From contig NC_077222.1 in NCBI RefSeq assembly GCF_024763615.1, forward strand, positions 10,168,001 to 10,232,000: DNA of 64,000 nucleotides, read 5' to 3'. This document shows positions 34,210 to 43,997 of this stretch, one piece after another. The DNA is from Phlebotomus papatasi (taxonomy: Eukaryota > Arthropoda > Insecta > Diptera > Psychodidae). Both the position numbers and the translations under genes were made by a program. Under the pieces are notes generated by a model. The model was given only the letters and a program-made list of their open reading frames with translations. It was not told where the DNA came from and searched no databases. How positions within the stretch are numbered: the first letter of the stretch is position 1; every line of letters begins with the position of its first letter.

Positions 34210-35700
34210 TGATTCTAAAGCTTATTTAAAGTTCTTGCATATAATTAAAATTTGCATTTGAATTTTCTTTTCAACCTACACAATTTATTTTCATAATGTT
34301 TGTTGTATTTTCGTTTTTATTCATTTTACTGGAATTCTATTTATACCATTGAGAAACTTCTTAGGAAATCCAGCACAATGTGCAGTAGAATTTAAGAATT
34401 GGGCCACAATTCCGTATAAGAAACAGGTCCTTTTTTATCAAGAGAAATTTCACGTGAATGAGATCATAGAAATTTCTCATACAATTGGTCCCTTTTTCTC
34501 AATGGCAAGAAAACATGATTCATTGGCGAGGGTTGGAAAACCAAAAAAAAAAAAAATAGGGAAGAAAAGTTGAAAAAAAGCTTTCTTTCTCTTGGCACGT
34601 GTTGGGAAAGAAAAAGGGGGATGCTTTTCTATATTAATTTAAATTCTCAGTGTACAGAAAGCTTAAAGCATAGGAAGTACACAAATAAATCATATTAAAG
34701 TCACGTACAGCAGACCATTTAATAAATTCATACACACAATCGTACTTGTAAGTGATTAATTCAGATAAGAGCTCCCATTTGCAATGGCAATTAACCACTT
34801 TTACCCCCTATCTCCTAGGTCTGTTATAGGATCTATGTTAGCAGGCCCTAACTGTATGCTCCAAAGTTTTTCCCTTTCGGCATATCTTATCAAATGACAG
34901 AATCGTTGAGAGAAATTTGGTTATAAATTAAGATATTATGCATCGAGATGGAAACAAAGTGAGAGTACAATATGAAAAGTTTTACAACAGAAAATTCTGT
35001 ACTTTGGCTCGAAAAGAGGAGAAGGAGTTGGGCGAAAATTTGCAAACGACTTGTAAATTTTCATGTTAGTATTCATGCAATTTTCTATCTTTCTTTTCTA
35101 CCTCCTGACATTCTCATTTTTCATCCAAGACTGATCCCTTCACGTCTTGCTAATAATCATGTCGGAAAACTTTATCATTTGGGAGAGAAGTTGAGAAAGC
35201 AACCATCCTTCTTCGCCAAGTTAGAAAAACATAACCCACCCACATCGATGAATAGTTGCTGCGTTAGATGTCTTAAAGATCTACCCCGTACGAATGGTCT
35301 GACAGAGCATCTTATCGAGTGATAAGAGCACCGAGGTCAATTTACAAAGTTTCCAATTCCACTTTGTGAGTTCGCATTTGTACGCTTCTCTTCGTCTTGA
35401 TTCATTAATGGATGGAAAATTTAATAACCCCATCCCCCCATCCTTCCTAAGCTTAAAATTTCCCACCACGAATTTCACGTTATCACAATCAATTGTAGAG
35501 AAAGTGGTGTAATTCGTATATATGGCTTCGCTGGCACTTTAAAATCCATCATCTGTGAATTTCCTCAGAATGGAGCGAAGAAAATTCATCAGTCAAATTA
35601 ATTCCATCAACTCGCAGTGATGAAAATCCATATTGTATGGAATCGTGTCAAATTTCGATGAAATCGAGCAAATGATGGCATAAGGCATTAAAATTATATT
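34210..35700. other. No gene recognised
   Basis: Unique-looking DNA before the 7.36 kb transposon. A 116-residue plus-strand frame (34,972-35,322) and a 65-residue minus-strand frame (35,281-35,478) show no domain. I do not call them genes. Confidence 0.4.
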
Positions 35701-35707
35701 CCAAGTA

Positions 35708-35795
35708 CACTGCAAAAAAAGTGTGACGCCCAAAAACACGTTAGCGCTTTAGCTTCCACTTGGTGTAACAAAAATTCTCACGTTCGGTAACGCCT
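35708..35795. repeat. Left terminal and subterminal inverted repeats of the 7.36 kb transposon
   Basis: Contains the tip CACTGCAAAAAAAGTG, the shared CTTCCACTTGGTGT and ACGTTCGGTAACGCC. Such subterminal blocks bind transposase in CACTA elements; here that role is inferred. Confidence 0.65.
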
Positions 35796-36011
35796 GAAAA
35801 TCCTGTAAGCTAAATCGCTACTTTTTTGCTGCTAAACGGGAGAGTGAGAGAAATCCAGTGACGTGAGTAATGCGTGCGCTACTGAGTTTGATGCTGAGAG
35901 TGGAGAGTGAGAGCGATGAATGCTAAGCCGCGCGAGCAACAGCAGGAAGAGAGTAAAGTGAGGGAGAGAAACAATTAGGACTCTCGCGGAAGAAAATTTT
36001 TCACATTGCTG

Positions 36012-36044
36012 GAACATTCCAGAAGCGTGGGTCTCTCAGTCAGT
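36012..36044 (+). promoter_or_regulatory. Perfect heat-shock-element match and initiator-like TCAGTCAGT before the first ATG
   Basis: GAAcaTTCcaGAA at 36,012-36,024 matches the three-unit heat-shock element nGAAnnTTCnnGAAn exactly. TCTCAGTCAGT at 36,034-36,044 resembles the arthropod TCAGT initiator. Both lie just upstream of the ATG at 36,048. A nine-base match by chance is about as likely as not somewhere in a window of this size, so function is only suggested by position. Confidence 0.3.
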
Positions 36045-36047
36045 GCA

Positions 36048-39000
36048 ATGGCGCAGCAAAAAAATTTGCAAGTGCAATTTAATAATGAAAAGTGTTATAT
36101 AAACGTGAAATTCAGTGAAATCCTAAGCTACGAGGACTTGGAAAATAGTGGTGAGTAGTTTAATAGTGAAATATTTAAATGAGATAGGTGAAAAATGCTC
36201 TTTTTTGATGCATGGTGTATCGTGTTAAAAGCTTCTATGCTTTCAAGGAAATTTCCAAAAAAAATAGCACTGAGGAGGAGTATTAGGTGATATTCTTAAT
36301 AATATCTCCTGATGACAAAATTTCATGTCGTCCGATCGACCTCAAACTTGGCCAAAATGTGTTTCGCCACTTCCTGATCACGAATATATGGGGGGCTAAG
36401 TTAAGTTCCCGGCCGGCCGTCCGGCCGCTCTTTGGAGCTTAATAGCTCCTAAACTAAAAGAGATATCGACTTGCGGTTTTCGGCAAAGGTTATATACCGC
36501 ATGAAAATTGCAACTTGGTGCATTGACCCCCCATCCCCCACCCCTCCTACCACCATTTTGAAGACACCCCTTTTTTTGTTTTCTCAATAACTCCGCCCCT
36601 ATGGCATCGATAGGGCTCAAATTTTAGTATGTTATAGCTGGGCCTTAGTGCTTTCCATCAATACCAAACTTAAGGTTCCCCGACCACCCTGACCCGAGCT
36701 ATAAGGGCCCAAAAAAAAATCTTAAAATGGCCATAACTCCGGTTCTAATTGTTAGAATTTAAAAAGTGAGGACTTTTTGGAAAGCTCTCGTGAAATGCCA
36801 CTTCCCCTTCTAACATCGCAAGTTCATAAAACCACCACTAGGGGCGCTATTTTTAAAAAGAAGACTTTTCAATTTTCTAATAAGTTAAAATTCATTTCAT
36901 TCAATTTTAGTCTTGTATTTAGGCTTAAATTTACTTTAGTTTTTTTTATTTTTGATTTTATTTTTATTTTTATTTTTTTTTTGTATAACTTTCAGTGCGC
37001 AATCAACTGTCCTTAAACGGTGGGGTGCTAAAAATTTTAGACTCAGAGGGAGTTAGAATCTTGCCAGCAGCATTCTCAGAAGTCGAAACTTCGTATTATA
37101 TTATACGACACGAAGAAGATGTGTCTGATGCCATTGGAGACGTTCCAGTAAGAAATGGGTATCCGGAGGCCACTGGGAATATTGTGGAGAATCCAAATAT
37201 GATGCCAACCCTTATTGCGAAGGTATTTAATTTTTTTGATCAGTAGAAGACCCAAGTCTTTGCAAAAGTACATCTAACGTAAAGTTATAAATGGTTTTGA
37301 TCAATAAAATATTACATTTTGCTCAGTGATAAACGCAAAATTGATCAACACTTACTAAATCATATCTATGTTAAGATGTCAAGCTGAATTTTAAGTTCTT
37401 TATTATCATATCACTTTGCCCCAACAATGGTCCTTATTCTGAGATCAAGATAAAAATCAAAATTTAACAGTCAAGTATTTCCAAGATTAAGATTTTAGTA
37501 AAAAAAAACTGTTACAGTAGAGACTCGCTATAGGCCATCGCTCTGTAGGCCACAATTTATTGACCGTTGATTTCAAAACACTGATTTTAAGTTGGATTAT
37601 GTTTTTTTAGTACGCGACATGCAATGTTATCTTAATTATTTTAATATTTTTGATAAAGTTTATTGAGTAAGTTGTGATAATTGTGATCCATAAAGAAGAG
37701 AACGAGGACGAGTACCACAATCGCAAAGAAAGTGGAAGCCGTCGAGCAATTTCAATACTAAAAGTTGTTGATAATTTTAAAAAATTACATGGACTATAGT
37801 GCGACCCAAGTGTCAAATCTGGAACCAAATGTGGACTATAGCGAGACTCTACTGTAGTACTGATAATTCAAAACATTTGCGAGAGGTCTTTGGGATTATT
37901 TTAGGGAAAGACGAAATTTGAATATCCCTTGATAAATTTTGAATTATTTTATTTTTAGGAGCTTCGCAAGTTTTTTAGAGTTCAAAGAACTGTTTTAATC
38001 AACGGTGCCGAGCTGTTGACAAAAAACAAGCTCACTGAGCGTGAAAGGAAGATGGCAATTCGAATAATTGCTAACCATCTTCTGCTTTATCGGCCTCAGC
38101 CCAAAAAAGATGATAAAATAGCTTACGCAAAGGCCACCGTGGAGCTCTTTCCGTCCTTAAAAATAGATTCTCCGAGAGGATATGTAAGATTTTTTTTAAT
38201 TATTTAGAATGTTTATGTGTATAAACTAATATCGTTGCATATTCTTAGGATGCAGTTTATAATCCAGATAAACGTTCTGGATTTTTGGGGAACTGCATCA
38301 ATAGAATGCTATCAAGGAAGCGAGAAGAGTGTAATGTATTTGAGCCAACTGCATTGATAAACCAGGGGAATTCTTCTCCGGTACAGAACAACATTGATTA
38401 TTGCATTGACTTGGAAGAAGTTAAGGATGAATTGAAAACGCTTTTCTGGCGAAATGACGAAAAAAAAATATTTGATGCCATGGAGAAAACCTTCCCGATC
38501 CGACGAAAGTTTTTGAAAACACCACTAAAGAAGAACATTCTTCTATAGTATCCAAGGTTTTTGGATACACGGGGATTGGTGAGTTTTACTTTCTTCAAGA
38601 TTGTTTACTAAAAATTTATTGTAATTTTGTACTTGTTTTCCTGTAACAATTTTTATTTTACTTCACATGTAGATTCAGCTTGATTTCCAATTGCTTTTCC
38701 CTGATAAGAACAACTGCTTGAAGGAGTTGTTTGATGAAGAATTTCAAACAAAGCTATGTACTTTGGGAAATACTCAAGCAATGCGCAAAATAGACAATGG
38801 TATGTATAATTTTCTATCTTTATTATATGTCTTATAAATGCTTTTTTTAATTACATATATTGCTTTCTTGCTACTTATTTTGAATAAATCAAGGGTGCTG
38901 TTTTGCATAATAAATTTCTATAAAAAGTTACAAGATTGATGCCAGTCAATTTTACAAGTGCATATTTCAAATTTTAAACAATCCTCTCACCCTTGAGAAA

Positions 39001-40214
39001 ACGAAAGTGCAAAAATTTAAGTCAAATATTTAGCGTAGAAATAAAAAAATCATATTCTTAATTGAAGACGAATGAATCTTAATTTATTTTTAAAAATTAC
39101 TACTCTTAGTAATTACTTAACGAATCAGGTGATTCTAACAACTTAAAACCGAGTATATATTCTTTTCCTATACTTTTAAAAGTTCATTATTTTTCTCACG
39201 TTGCTCATTAAGTTTGAAGTAAAGAAACACAAAAAAGTTACTTTTGATATTTTTGGAAAAAAGCAATGAACTCATGCCCAACATTGTTAGTCTAATTTCT
39301 GAAAGGTTTGTTCGTTATTTAGAATTGAAGAAACGAGACACTATTCTGATCTTTTGTAAAAGAGGCAAAACTTGTTCTAAAATTTAAAAAGTGAGACTTT
39401 CCATTTTCATAATTGTCCTGAAATACTCAAAAAGTTTTTGTACAGACATTCAATACCGTGAGATATTTATTTTTCAGAAATTAAATTTTTAATAACTCTT
39501 CAAAACGTTCAGTAACTCTTAGTAATTCTTCAAAACATTATACTATCTATATATATATATATATATATATGTTTATTTACACGCTTGCTTGTATGATATT
39601 ACACGCTTTACTATGAGAGTGAGCGAGATGACTAGATTTACATTTCATTCACTCAAATTGAAATGTCAAAAACATGTTTACAAAACAAATATTATTGTGC
39701 GCTAGGCATATCTCACATAATCAGAGGAACTTTGTTTTATATTTATTTTTACAATTTTTTTTTCTTTTTCATTGTAATGTAAAATCTAGGATGGCCCACG
39801 CCAATTTGGGCAACTCTCAACTGGCTGTCACTGTTGCCACCAACTGGTGGAGGTCGAGGTCACCAAGGTAGACCAAGTCTCAAAGAAGCCTGCGGAAATT
39901 TGATACAGTTTTACGAGGCAGGCAGAGTGCCTGATGCAAAACCGTCTCCAACTATCATCGCGCAGGGGAACACAAGGAGCGACATCAGAAAGTTTTACGT
40001 GTCTTTGGATGAGAGTCTCATAGTAACCAATGATTCCTTTCTTGATGCGTTGGACATTATGTTCAAGATGCATTTTGTATTCCATTTGGAGTATGAAGCC
40101 TCACTGCGCAACTTTTTCCGTTACATTCAGAACTACGTGTTCAAAATTAAGGGAAATGAAACTCCCAATACTACTATCAATAAGTGTCGTATGATTTTGA
40201 TGTCCAATGAGTAA
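36048..40214 (+). CDS. Transposon ORF1: spliced SAMD3-like protein with ubiquitin/PB1-like N-terminus, one in-frame stop
   Basis: Six exons join in consistent phase with GT-AG introns: 36,048-36,150, 36,996-37,222, 37,959-38,183, 38,249-38,578, 38,673-38,799 and 39,790-40,214, giving about 478 codons. Exons 1-2 (MAQQKNLQVQF..., then VLKILDSEGVRILPAAF, YYIIRHEED) look like a beta-grasp (ubiquitin or PB1-like) domain. Exons 3-4 carry LTERERKMAIRIIANHLL, AKATVELFPSLK, a GYDAVY and GFLGN block, then MEKTFPIRRKFL and YPRFLDTRGL. Exon 5 continues IQLDFQLLFPDK. This order recalls uncharacterised SAMD3-like proteins of animals; that is from memory. Exon 6 begins GWPTPIWATLNWLSLLPPTG. Codon 100 of exon 4 is TAG (38,546-38,548), between KNILL and YPRFL, so this copy is broken or read through. 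It ends in the overlap with ORF2. Exact function unknown. Confidence 0.65.
36151..36995 (+). other. Intron 1 of ORF1, holding a GC-richer repeat (about 36,300-36,760)
   Basis: The donor is GTGAGT after 36,150 and the acceptor is TTTCAG before 36,996, with a T-rich tract. In the middle is a GC-richer block with CCGGCCGGCCGTCCGGCCGC and AAAAGAGATATCGACTTGCG. The block AGAGATATCRACTTSCGGT recurs at 52,759-52,777 within another insertion, so it marks a dispersed repeat. Confidence 0.6.
37513..37856. mobile_element. pogo/Tigger-like MITE inside intron 2 of ORF1
   Basis: The left end TACAGTAGAGACTCGCTATA and the right end TATAGCGAGACTCTACTGTA are inverted repeats of about 20 bp with TA flanks. CAGTAGAGACTCGCTATAG is typical of pogo/Tigger termini in the Tc1/mariner group. 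It is 344 bp, with no transposase. The host intron runs 37,223-37,958. Confidence 0.8.
38800..39789 (+). other. Intron 5 of ORF1 with a TA microsatellite
   Basis: The donor is GTATGT after AATG at 38,799. The acceptor is AAATCTAG before 39,790. Across the splice, G plus GA restores a glycine codon followed by TGG. A (TA)n run lies at about 39,546-39,571. No coding sequence was seen inside. Confidence 0.6.
40207..40214 (+). promoter_or_regulatory. Stop-start overlap ATGAGTAA between ORF1 and ORF2
   Basis: ORF1 ends GAG TAA and ORF2 starts ATG AGT AAT within the same eight bases. Such overlaps allow termination-reinitiation in some eukaryotic retroelements and viruses. Alternatively, separate transcripts or splice forms supply ORF2. 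Confidence 0.5.
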
Positions 40215-42669
40215 TATCAAGTGCCAAATTTGTGATAAATTTTTTGAAAACCCAGCAGTTTATATTAAAGATCTGCAATATGTGCACTTATTCAATTATG
40301 GACCGAAAACAGTTATAAAATGCGGATATATATCTTGCTCAAAAACTTTTGCATCGCTTAAAGGATTAAAACATCATATGAGTGTTTGTTTCCACGGACA
40401 AATCCCCAGTGTTTCTTCACGTTCATTGCAACCTAATGCTCCTAACAATTCAAGAAACGACCCATCAACTTTAATAGAAGAGTCACAACTAACTTTTTCC
40501 GAATATTATGAATCAGATGTTTCCGTTCAAAGTTTAGAAAAAAGCGATCATGAAGAATTAACTTCTAGCTTAAAAAATTTTGCAAATGATATACACAATT
40601 TTACTGTCTCCAATGTTGTATTAAATTTCATATTCACTTTCCTTTATTTATTTTTGAATATTTTGTTTTCAATAATTAGAAGTATTATAATGTCATCTCC
40701 TCGCTTGGAAGTTGCATTAGAAAAGCTTTCTGAAATTCAAACTTCATTAACCGCAGTCGTGTCTGACAGTAAAAGTACATATATGAGAAGAAAGAACGTA
40801 TTTTCTAAAATGCCAGAACCGGAAGAAATTTTGTTAACTATGAAAACAAAGAGGAGAATGGAAATAAGTAGTAAAACTTTTTTGAATGTACAACAACCAG
40901 TTACATTTGCTAAGATAAGCCTAATAGAAACATTAAAATTTGTTTTTAACTTGCCCCAAACTCAGACACTGAAGTATTCACTTGATGAAAATGAACATGA
41001 CTCAACTTTGATCAAAGGCTTTCATGACGGTTCTGTCTTTAAGACTAATTTCAATAATCTGAACAAAAATGAATTGATTTTTATAAGTCTTTATTTCGAT
41101 GAATTTGAAACAGTGAACCCGATTGGAACAAAAATTGGTAAACATAAAATAGGAGCATTTTATTTCAATATTTGTAACGTTCAACGAGGACAAAATTCAA
41201 AGTTGGATCATATATATCTCTTTGCACTAATAAAAATGGAAGATTTGAAAAACAGTGATTTCAACGATGTTGTAAAGGTTCTTATTAAAGACTTAAAAAA
41301 ACTGGAAAATGAAGGGGTGGAAATTAATTGGAATGGCAGTATTAAAAATATTAAAGGGTTCTTGCTAAACATTTGTGGTGATAATTTAGGTCTAAACCAT
41401 CTGCTGGGTTTTAAAAAAAATTTTAACAGCGACTACTTTTGTCGCATATGTCTTTGTAAACTTGATGAGATACAGTACAAATTTCGAGAAGAAGACTTTT
41501 CAATGAGAACCAAAGAGACTTACGAAAATGATGTTTCCAAATTAGGTAATAATTCAGATCATATTAGAGGAGTCAGAGAAAACTCACTTTTTAATGATTT
41601 GCAATATTTCCATGTGGTGGAAAATCCTTCTATAGACATCATGCATGATGTCTTAGAAGGGGTTGCTCAATATGAATTGAATTTATTTTTTAATTATCTA
41701 ATTGATCATAAGCATAACACCCTACATGAGATTAATTCTTTGATATCCTCTTTCAATTTTGCTTTTGAAGAAAGGAGAAATTTGCCATCTCCCATTCGAC
41801 TAAAAGGAAAGAATCACATCGGACAAAATGCAAGTCAATGTTGGACACTTCTAGTAAATCTACCATTAATATTTTACAGTCATTTCAAAAATTATACGGA
41901 TCCGAGTTTAAAACAAGTGTGTCAACTTATGATATTATTAATAAAAATTTCTCGAATTATTTTTTCTTATGAAATCAAAACTTCATCCATCAATGAGCTT
42001 AAAACTTTGATTTTCGAGCACCATTCTCTTTTAAAAAAAAAATTCCCTAATTTCCTTCTGAAAGCCAAGCATCATCATATGATACACTATCCAAGTATTA
42101 TATTAAAAATGGGTCCACTGGTGAATACTTGGTCGATGCGCTTTGAAGGAAAGCATTCATGTCTCAAAACTTTCGCAAAATCAAGTAAAAATTTCAAAAA
42201 CATACCTAAATCTTTGTCAATCAAACATCAAGAAGTTCTATATAATAAATTAATTAAAGAAAATGAGAAAAATGATGTTCATATACTTAGTAATCCAACA
42301 GACAGTATTGAACTTATTACCCAAAAATTAAATATCACAGATGAAAAAAATGACTTAATTTTTCTAAAACACATACCAAATTACAAAGATTTTGTCTCAG
42401 GGGTGTTTTTCTTCTATAAGGCTTTAAATAATCAAAATGGATACTTTTATAAAATCCTAGACATATTTATGGTACAAACCAAATATTATATTAGTGCACA
42501 AAAATATGAAATTGAAAAATTTGATGAAGACTTACAAGTCTATAAAATAGTTATCACAGATAATAATATCACAATTGTTAACTTTGATGAAATTCAATGT
42601 AAAAAAACATTTTCCCCATGTTTCATGAATTCTATGATATTTATTGTTAGTAAAGTAATTATAAATTAA
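40207..42669 (+). CDS. Transposon ORF2: zinc-finger, DDE-like transposase of CACTA/EnSpm type
   Basis: An uninterrupted 820-codon frame. N-terminal zinc-finger-like pairs are C6/C9...H27 and C39/C44...H57/C61. The core has LYFDEFETVNPIGTKIGKHK (D298), then CGDNLGLNHLLGF (D392) with FCRICLC (C412/C415), IDIMHDVLEGV (D477, D481), HHHMIHYP (622-629) and WSMRFEGKH (E647). D298, D392 and E647 are plausible catalytic acids. The pattern resembles Tnp2/DUF4218-type transposases, which cut and paste the element at its termini. An unusual hydrophobic stretch at residues 137-160 (VVLNFIFTFLYLFLNILFSII) is T-rich at the DNA level and may be a retained intron. In this frame a TGA lies 9 nt before ATG 40,207, so the start is fixed there unless splicing intervenes. 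It lies between inverted termini and after ORF1. Confidence 0.8.
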   Translation: MSNIKCQICDKFFENPAVYIKDLQYVHLFNYGPKTVIKCGYISCSKTFASLKGLKHHMSVCFHGQIPSVSSRSLQPNAPNNSRNDPSTLIEESQLTFSEYYESDVSVQSLEKSDHEELTSSLKNFANDIHNFTVSNVVLNFIFTFLYLFLNILFSIIRSIIMSSPRLEVALEKLSEIQTSLTAVVSDSKSTYMRRKNVFSKMPEPEEILLTMKTKRRMEISSKTFLNVQQPVTFAKISLIETLKFVFNLPQTQTLKYSLDENEHDSTLIKGFHDGSVFKTNFNNLNKNELIFISLYFDEFETVNPIGTKIGKHKIGAFYFNICNVQRGQNSKLDHIYLFALIKMEDLKNSDFNDVVKVLIKDLKKLENEGVEINWNGSIKNIKGFLLNICGDNLGLNHLLGFKKNFNSDYFCRICLCKLDEIQYKFREEDFSMRTKETYENDVSKLGNNSDHIRGVRENSLFNDLQYFHVVENPSIDIMHDVLEGVAQYELNLFFNYLIDHKHNTLHEINSLISSFNFAFEERRNLPSPIRLKGKNHIGQNASQCWTLLVNLPLIFYSHFKNYTDPSLKQVCQLMILLIKISRIIFSYEIKTSSINELKTLIFEHHSLLKKKFPNFLLKAKHHHMIHYPSIILKMGPLVNTWSMRFEGKHSCLKTFAKSSKNFKNIPKSLSIKHQEVLYNKLIKENEKNDVHILSNPTDSIELITQKLNITDEKNDLIFLKHIPNYKDFVSGVFFFYKALNNQNGYFYKILDIFMVQTKYYISAQKYEIEKFDEDLQVYKIVITDNNITIVNFDEIQCKKTFSPCFMNSMIFIVSKVIIN

Positions 42670-42683
42670 AATGTATTTTAATG

Positions 42684-42689
42684 AATAAA
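42684..42689 (+). promoter_or_regulatory. Polyadenylation signal AATAAA after ORF2
   Basis: AATAAA occurs 15 nt after the ORF2 stop and a second AATAAA at about 42,699. Either would end the transposon transcript before the right terminal repeat. Confidence 0.5.
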
Positions 42690-43234
42690 AAATTTATAAT
42701 AAAAAAATGTAATTTTATTTCCTATGTGAATATAAATATGGGTTCAAAATGATGCTAAAATTGGGTTTTCTTTGAATACGAAATCACTAACATATTGTGT
42801 GCCATTTCAGACCTGCTTCGTTAATAAAAATTGCTAAGAAATGTATCTAAATTAATAAATGATTTGTACTAAAAATTTCTAACGTTATTTTATATTTTTA
42901 CGTGCACTTTGATAGCAAATGCATTAACAAAATGATGCTTTATTGATCTACAGAATGTAGCTAAACACGCTTACGATTTGTATACAAATTTACCACACCA
43001 AGTGGAAGTCCATCTGGCGCATCCCAAACGTAAGCGAATTCGCTCACAATTTTTTTTGAGTGTAGAGCTTTAGTTGTACACGGTGGGAAATAGTTGGCAG
43101 AAATTTCGTAAAATATGGAGAAATCTAAGGAAATAATTATATAGAGAAGTACATCTTAAACTTTGTGAACTATGAAGCGTTGCAAGATCTTTATGAACTT
43201 TAAAGCCAATAGAGAATTTGCTAAAGCTTTTGCT

Positions 43235-43431
43235 CGAGGGGAATTTTCTATTGTGAGAATTTAGCGAACTTTCTGTTCAATATCAATTCAACAAAGAAAT
43301 GCCAATCAGAGCAAGTGGAACACAAATCATTCAGTTTTCTCTGGAGTGGAGATAGGAAAAATTCCTGCCCCCGTCCAGGATCGTACTGCGGACCAATTAA
43401 GTGGTCCACCAATTGACCTACAAAACCCACA
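43235..43431 (-). mobile_element. tRNA-derived SINE-like element
   Basis: The minus strand begins near 43,431 with TTTTGTAGGTCAATTGGTGG then ACCACTTAATTGGTC, and a B-box-like GTACGATCCTGG follows. The body and tail extend to about 43,235. AAAGCT near both ends is a weak candidate duplication. The 60-residue ORF across it is not a gene. Confidence 0.4.
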
Positions 43432-43473
43432 AAAGCTCTGTTTTTAAATAATTTCTTGGAAATTTAGAAAGAT

Positions 43474-43658
43474 TAGGGGAAAGTGGGGCACCTTTAAAAT
43501 TGGGATTTTTCACCTTTGTTTAAGTGGAACTAAGCCATATCATAATGCAATTTAGTTTCTCAATCTGTTTCTGCAACTAAATTATATTACGATAAGGCTC
43601 AATTTTATTCAAAAATAGGTGAAAAATCCAAATTTCAAAGATGCCCCACTTCTCCCTA
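43474..43658. mobile_element. TA-flanked MITE, GGGGAAAGTGGGGCACCTTT family
   Basis: Ends are TAGGGGAAAGTGGGGCACCT and ATGCCCCACTTCTCCCTA with TA at both sides. The interior has paired GGTGAAAAATCC-type and AACTAAGCCATATC-type blocks. Related to 43,781-43,997 and 52,208-52,418. Confidence 0.8.
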
Positions 43659-43780
43659 TGATTTTTATAATTGCCAAAATTATAAAAGAATATGAAAAGT
43701 TTCACTGGGGCTTTTAATGAATTTCTGTTTTTGGCATTTTAAAAATTTTCAACATTTTCACACTTTAGTTAGAACGCGTA

Positions 43781-43997
43781 TAGGGGGAAACGGGGCCTTT
43801 TGAATTGGGGCAACTTTGAAATTTGGCTTCTTTCTCTTAATCGTAAATGGAATTGAGCCTTATCATAAAGTAATTTAGCTCCTCAATTAATTTGTAAACT
43901 AAATTTTATCATGATAAGATCGAGTTTCATTTACAAATAGGAGAAAATAGTTCACTTTCAAAGCTGCCACTATTCAAAATTACCCAATTTCTCCCTA
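43781..43997. mobile_element. TA-flanked MITE, second copy of the GGGGAAA family
   Basis: Left TAGGGGGAAACGGGGCC, right CCCAATTTCTCCCTA with TA flanks. The interior (GGAATTGAGCCTTATCATAA and its mirror) matches 43,474-43,658 and 52,208-52,418. It lies 122 bp from the previous copy. Confidence 0.7.

Larger units (their letters stand above)
35708..43062 (+). mobile_element. Putative autonomous CMC (CACTA/EnSpm-like) DNA transposon, 7.36 kb
   Basis: The left end CACTGCAAAAAAAGTGTGA (35,708) and the reverse complement of the right end, CACTCAAAAAAAATTGTGA (43,062), are inverted repeats. TA precedes the left end and follows the right end. A perfect 14-bp subterminal block CTTCCACTTGGTGT lies 46 bp from the left tip (35,753-35,766) and, inverted, 55 bp from the right tip (42,995-43,008). 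ACGTTYGG blocks occur next to both. Inside are two plus-strand genes: a spliced six-exon gene (36,048-40,214) and a transposase (40,207-42,669). Families known for CAC-starting termini, subterminal repeats and 2-3 bp duplications are CACTA/EnSpm, Mirage and Chapaev. Superfamily placement rests on termini and partial protein motifs. Confidence 0.7.

Noticed and set aside
34972..35322. 116-residue ORF before the transposon
   Set aside because: No recognisable domain, no splice partners, and a competing minus-strand frame at its end.
38460..38525. Frameshift in exon 4 of ORF1
   Set aside because: The other frame looked open, but only frame 0 keeps phase with exon 5 and gives YPRFLDTRGL followed by IQLDFQLLFPDK, so a single in-frame TAG is the better explanation.
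43078..43100. TACACGGTGGGAAATAG as an end of the CACGGTGAAAA element family
   Set aside because: Only one end is present and the match stops after about nine bases.
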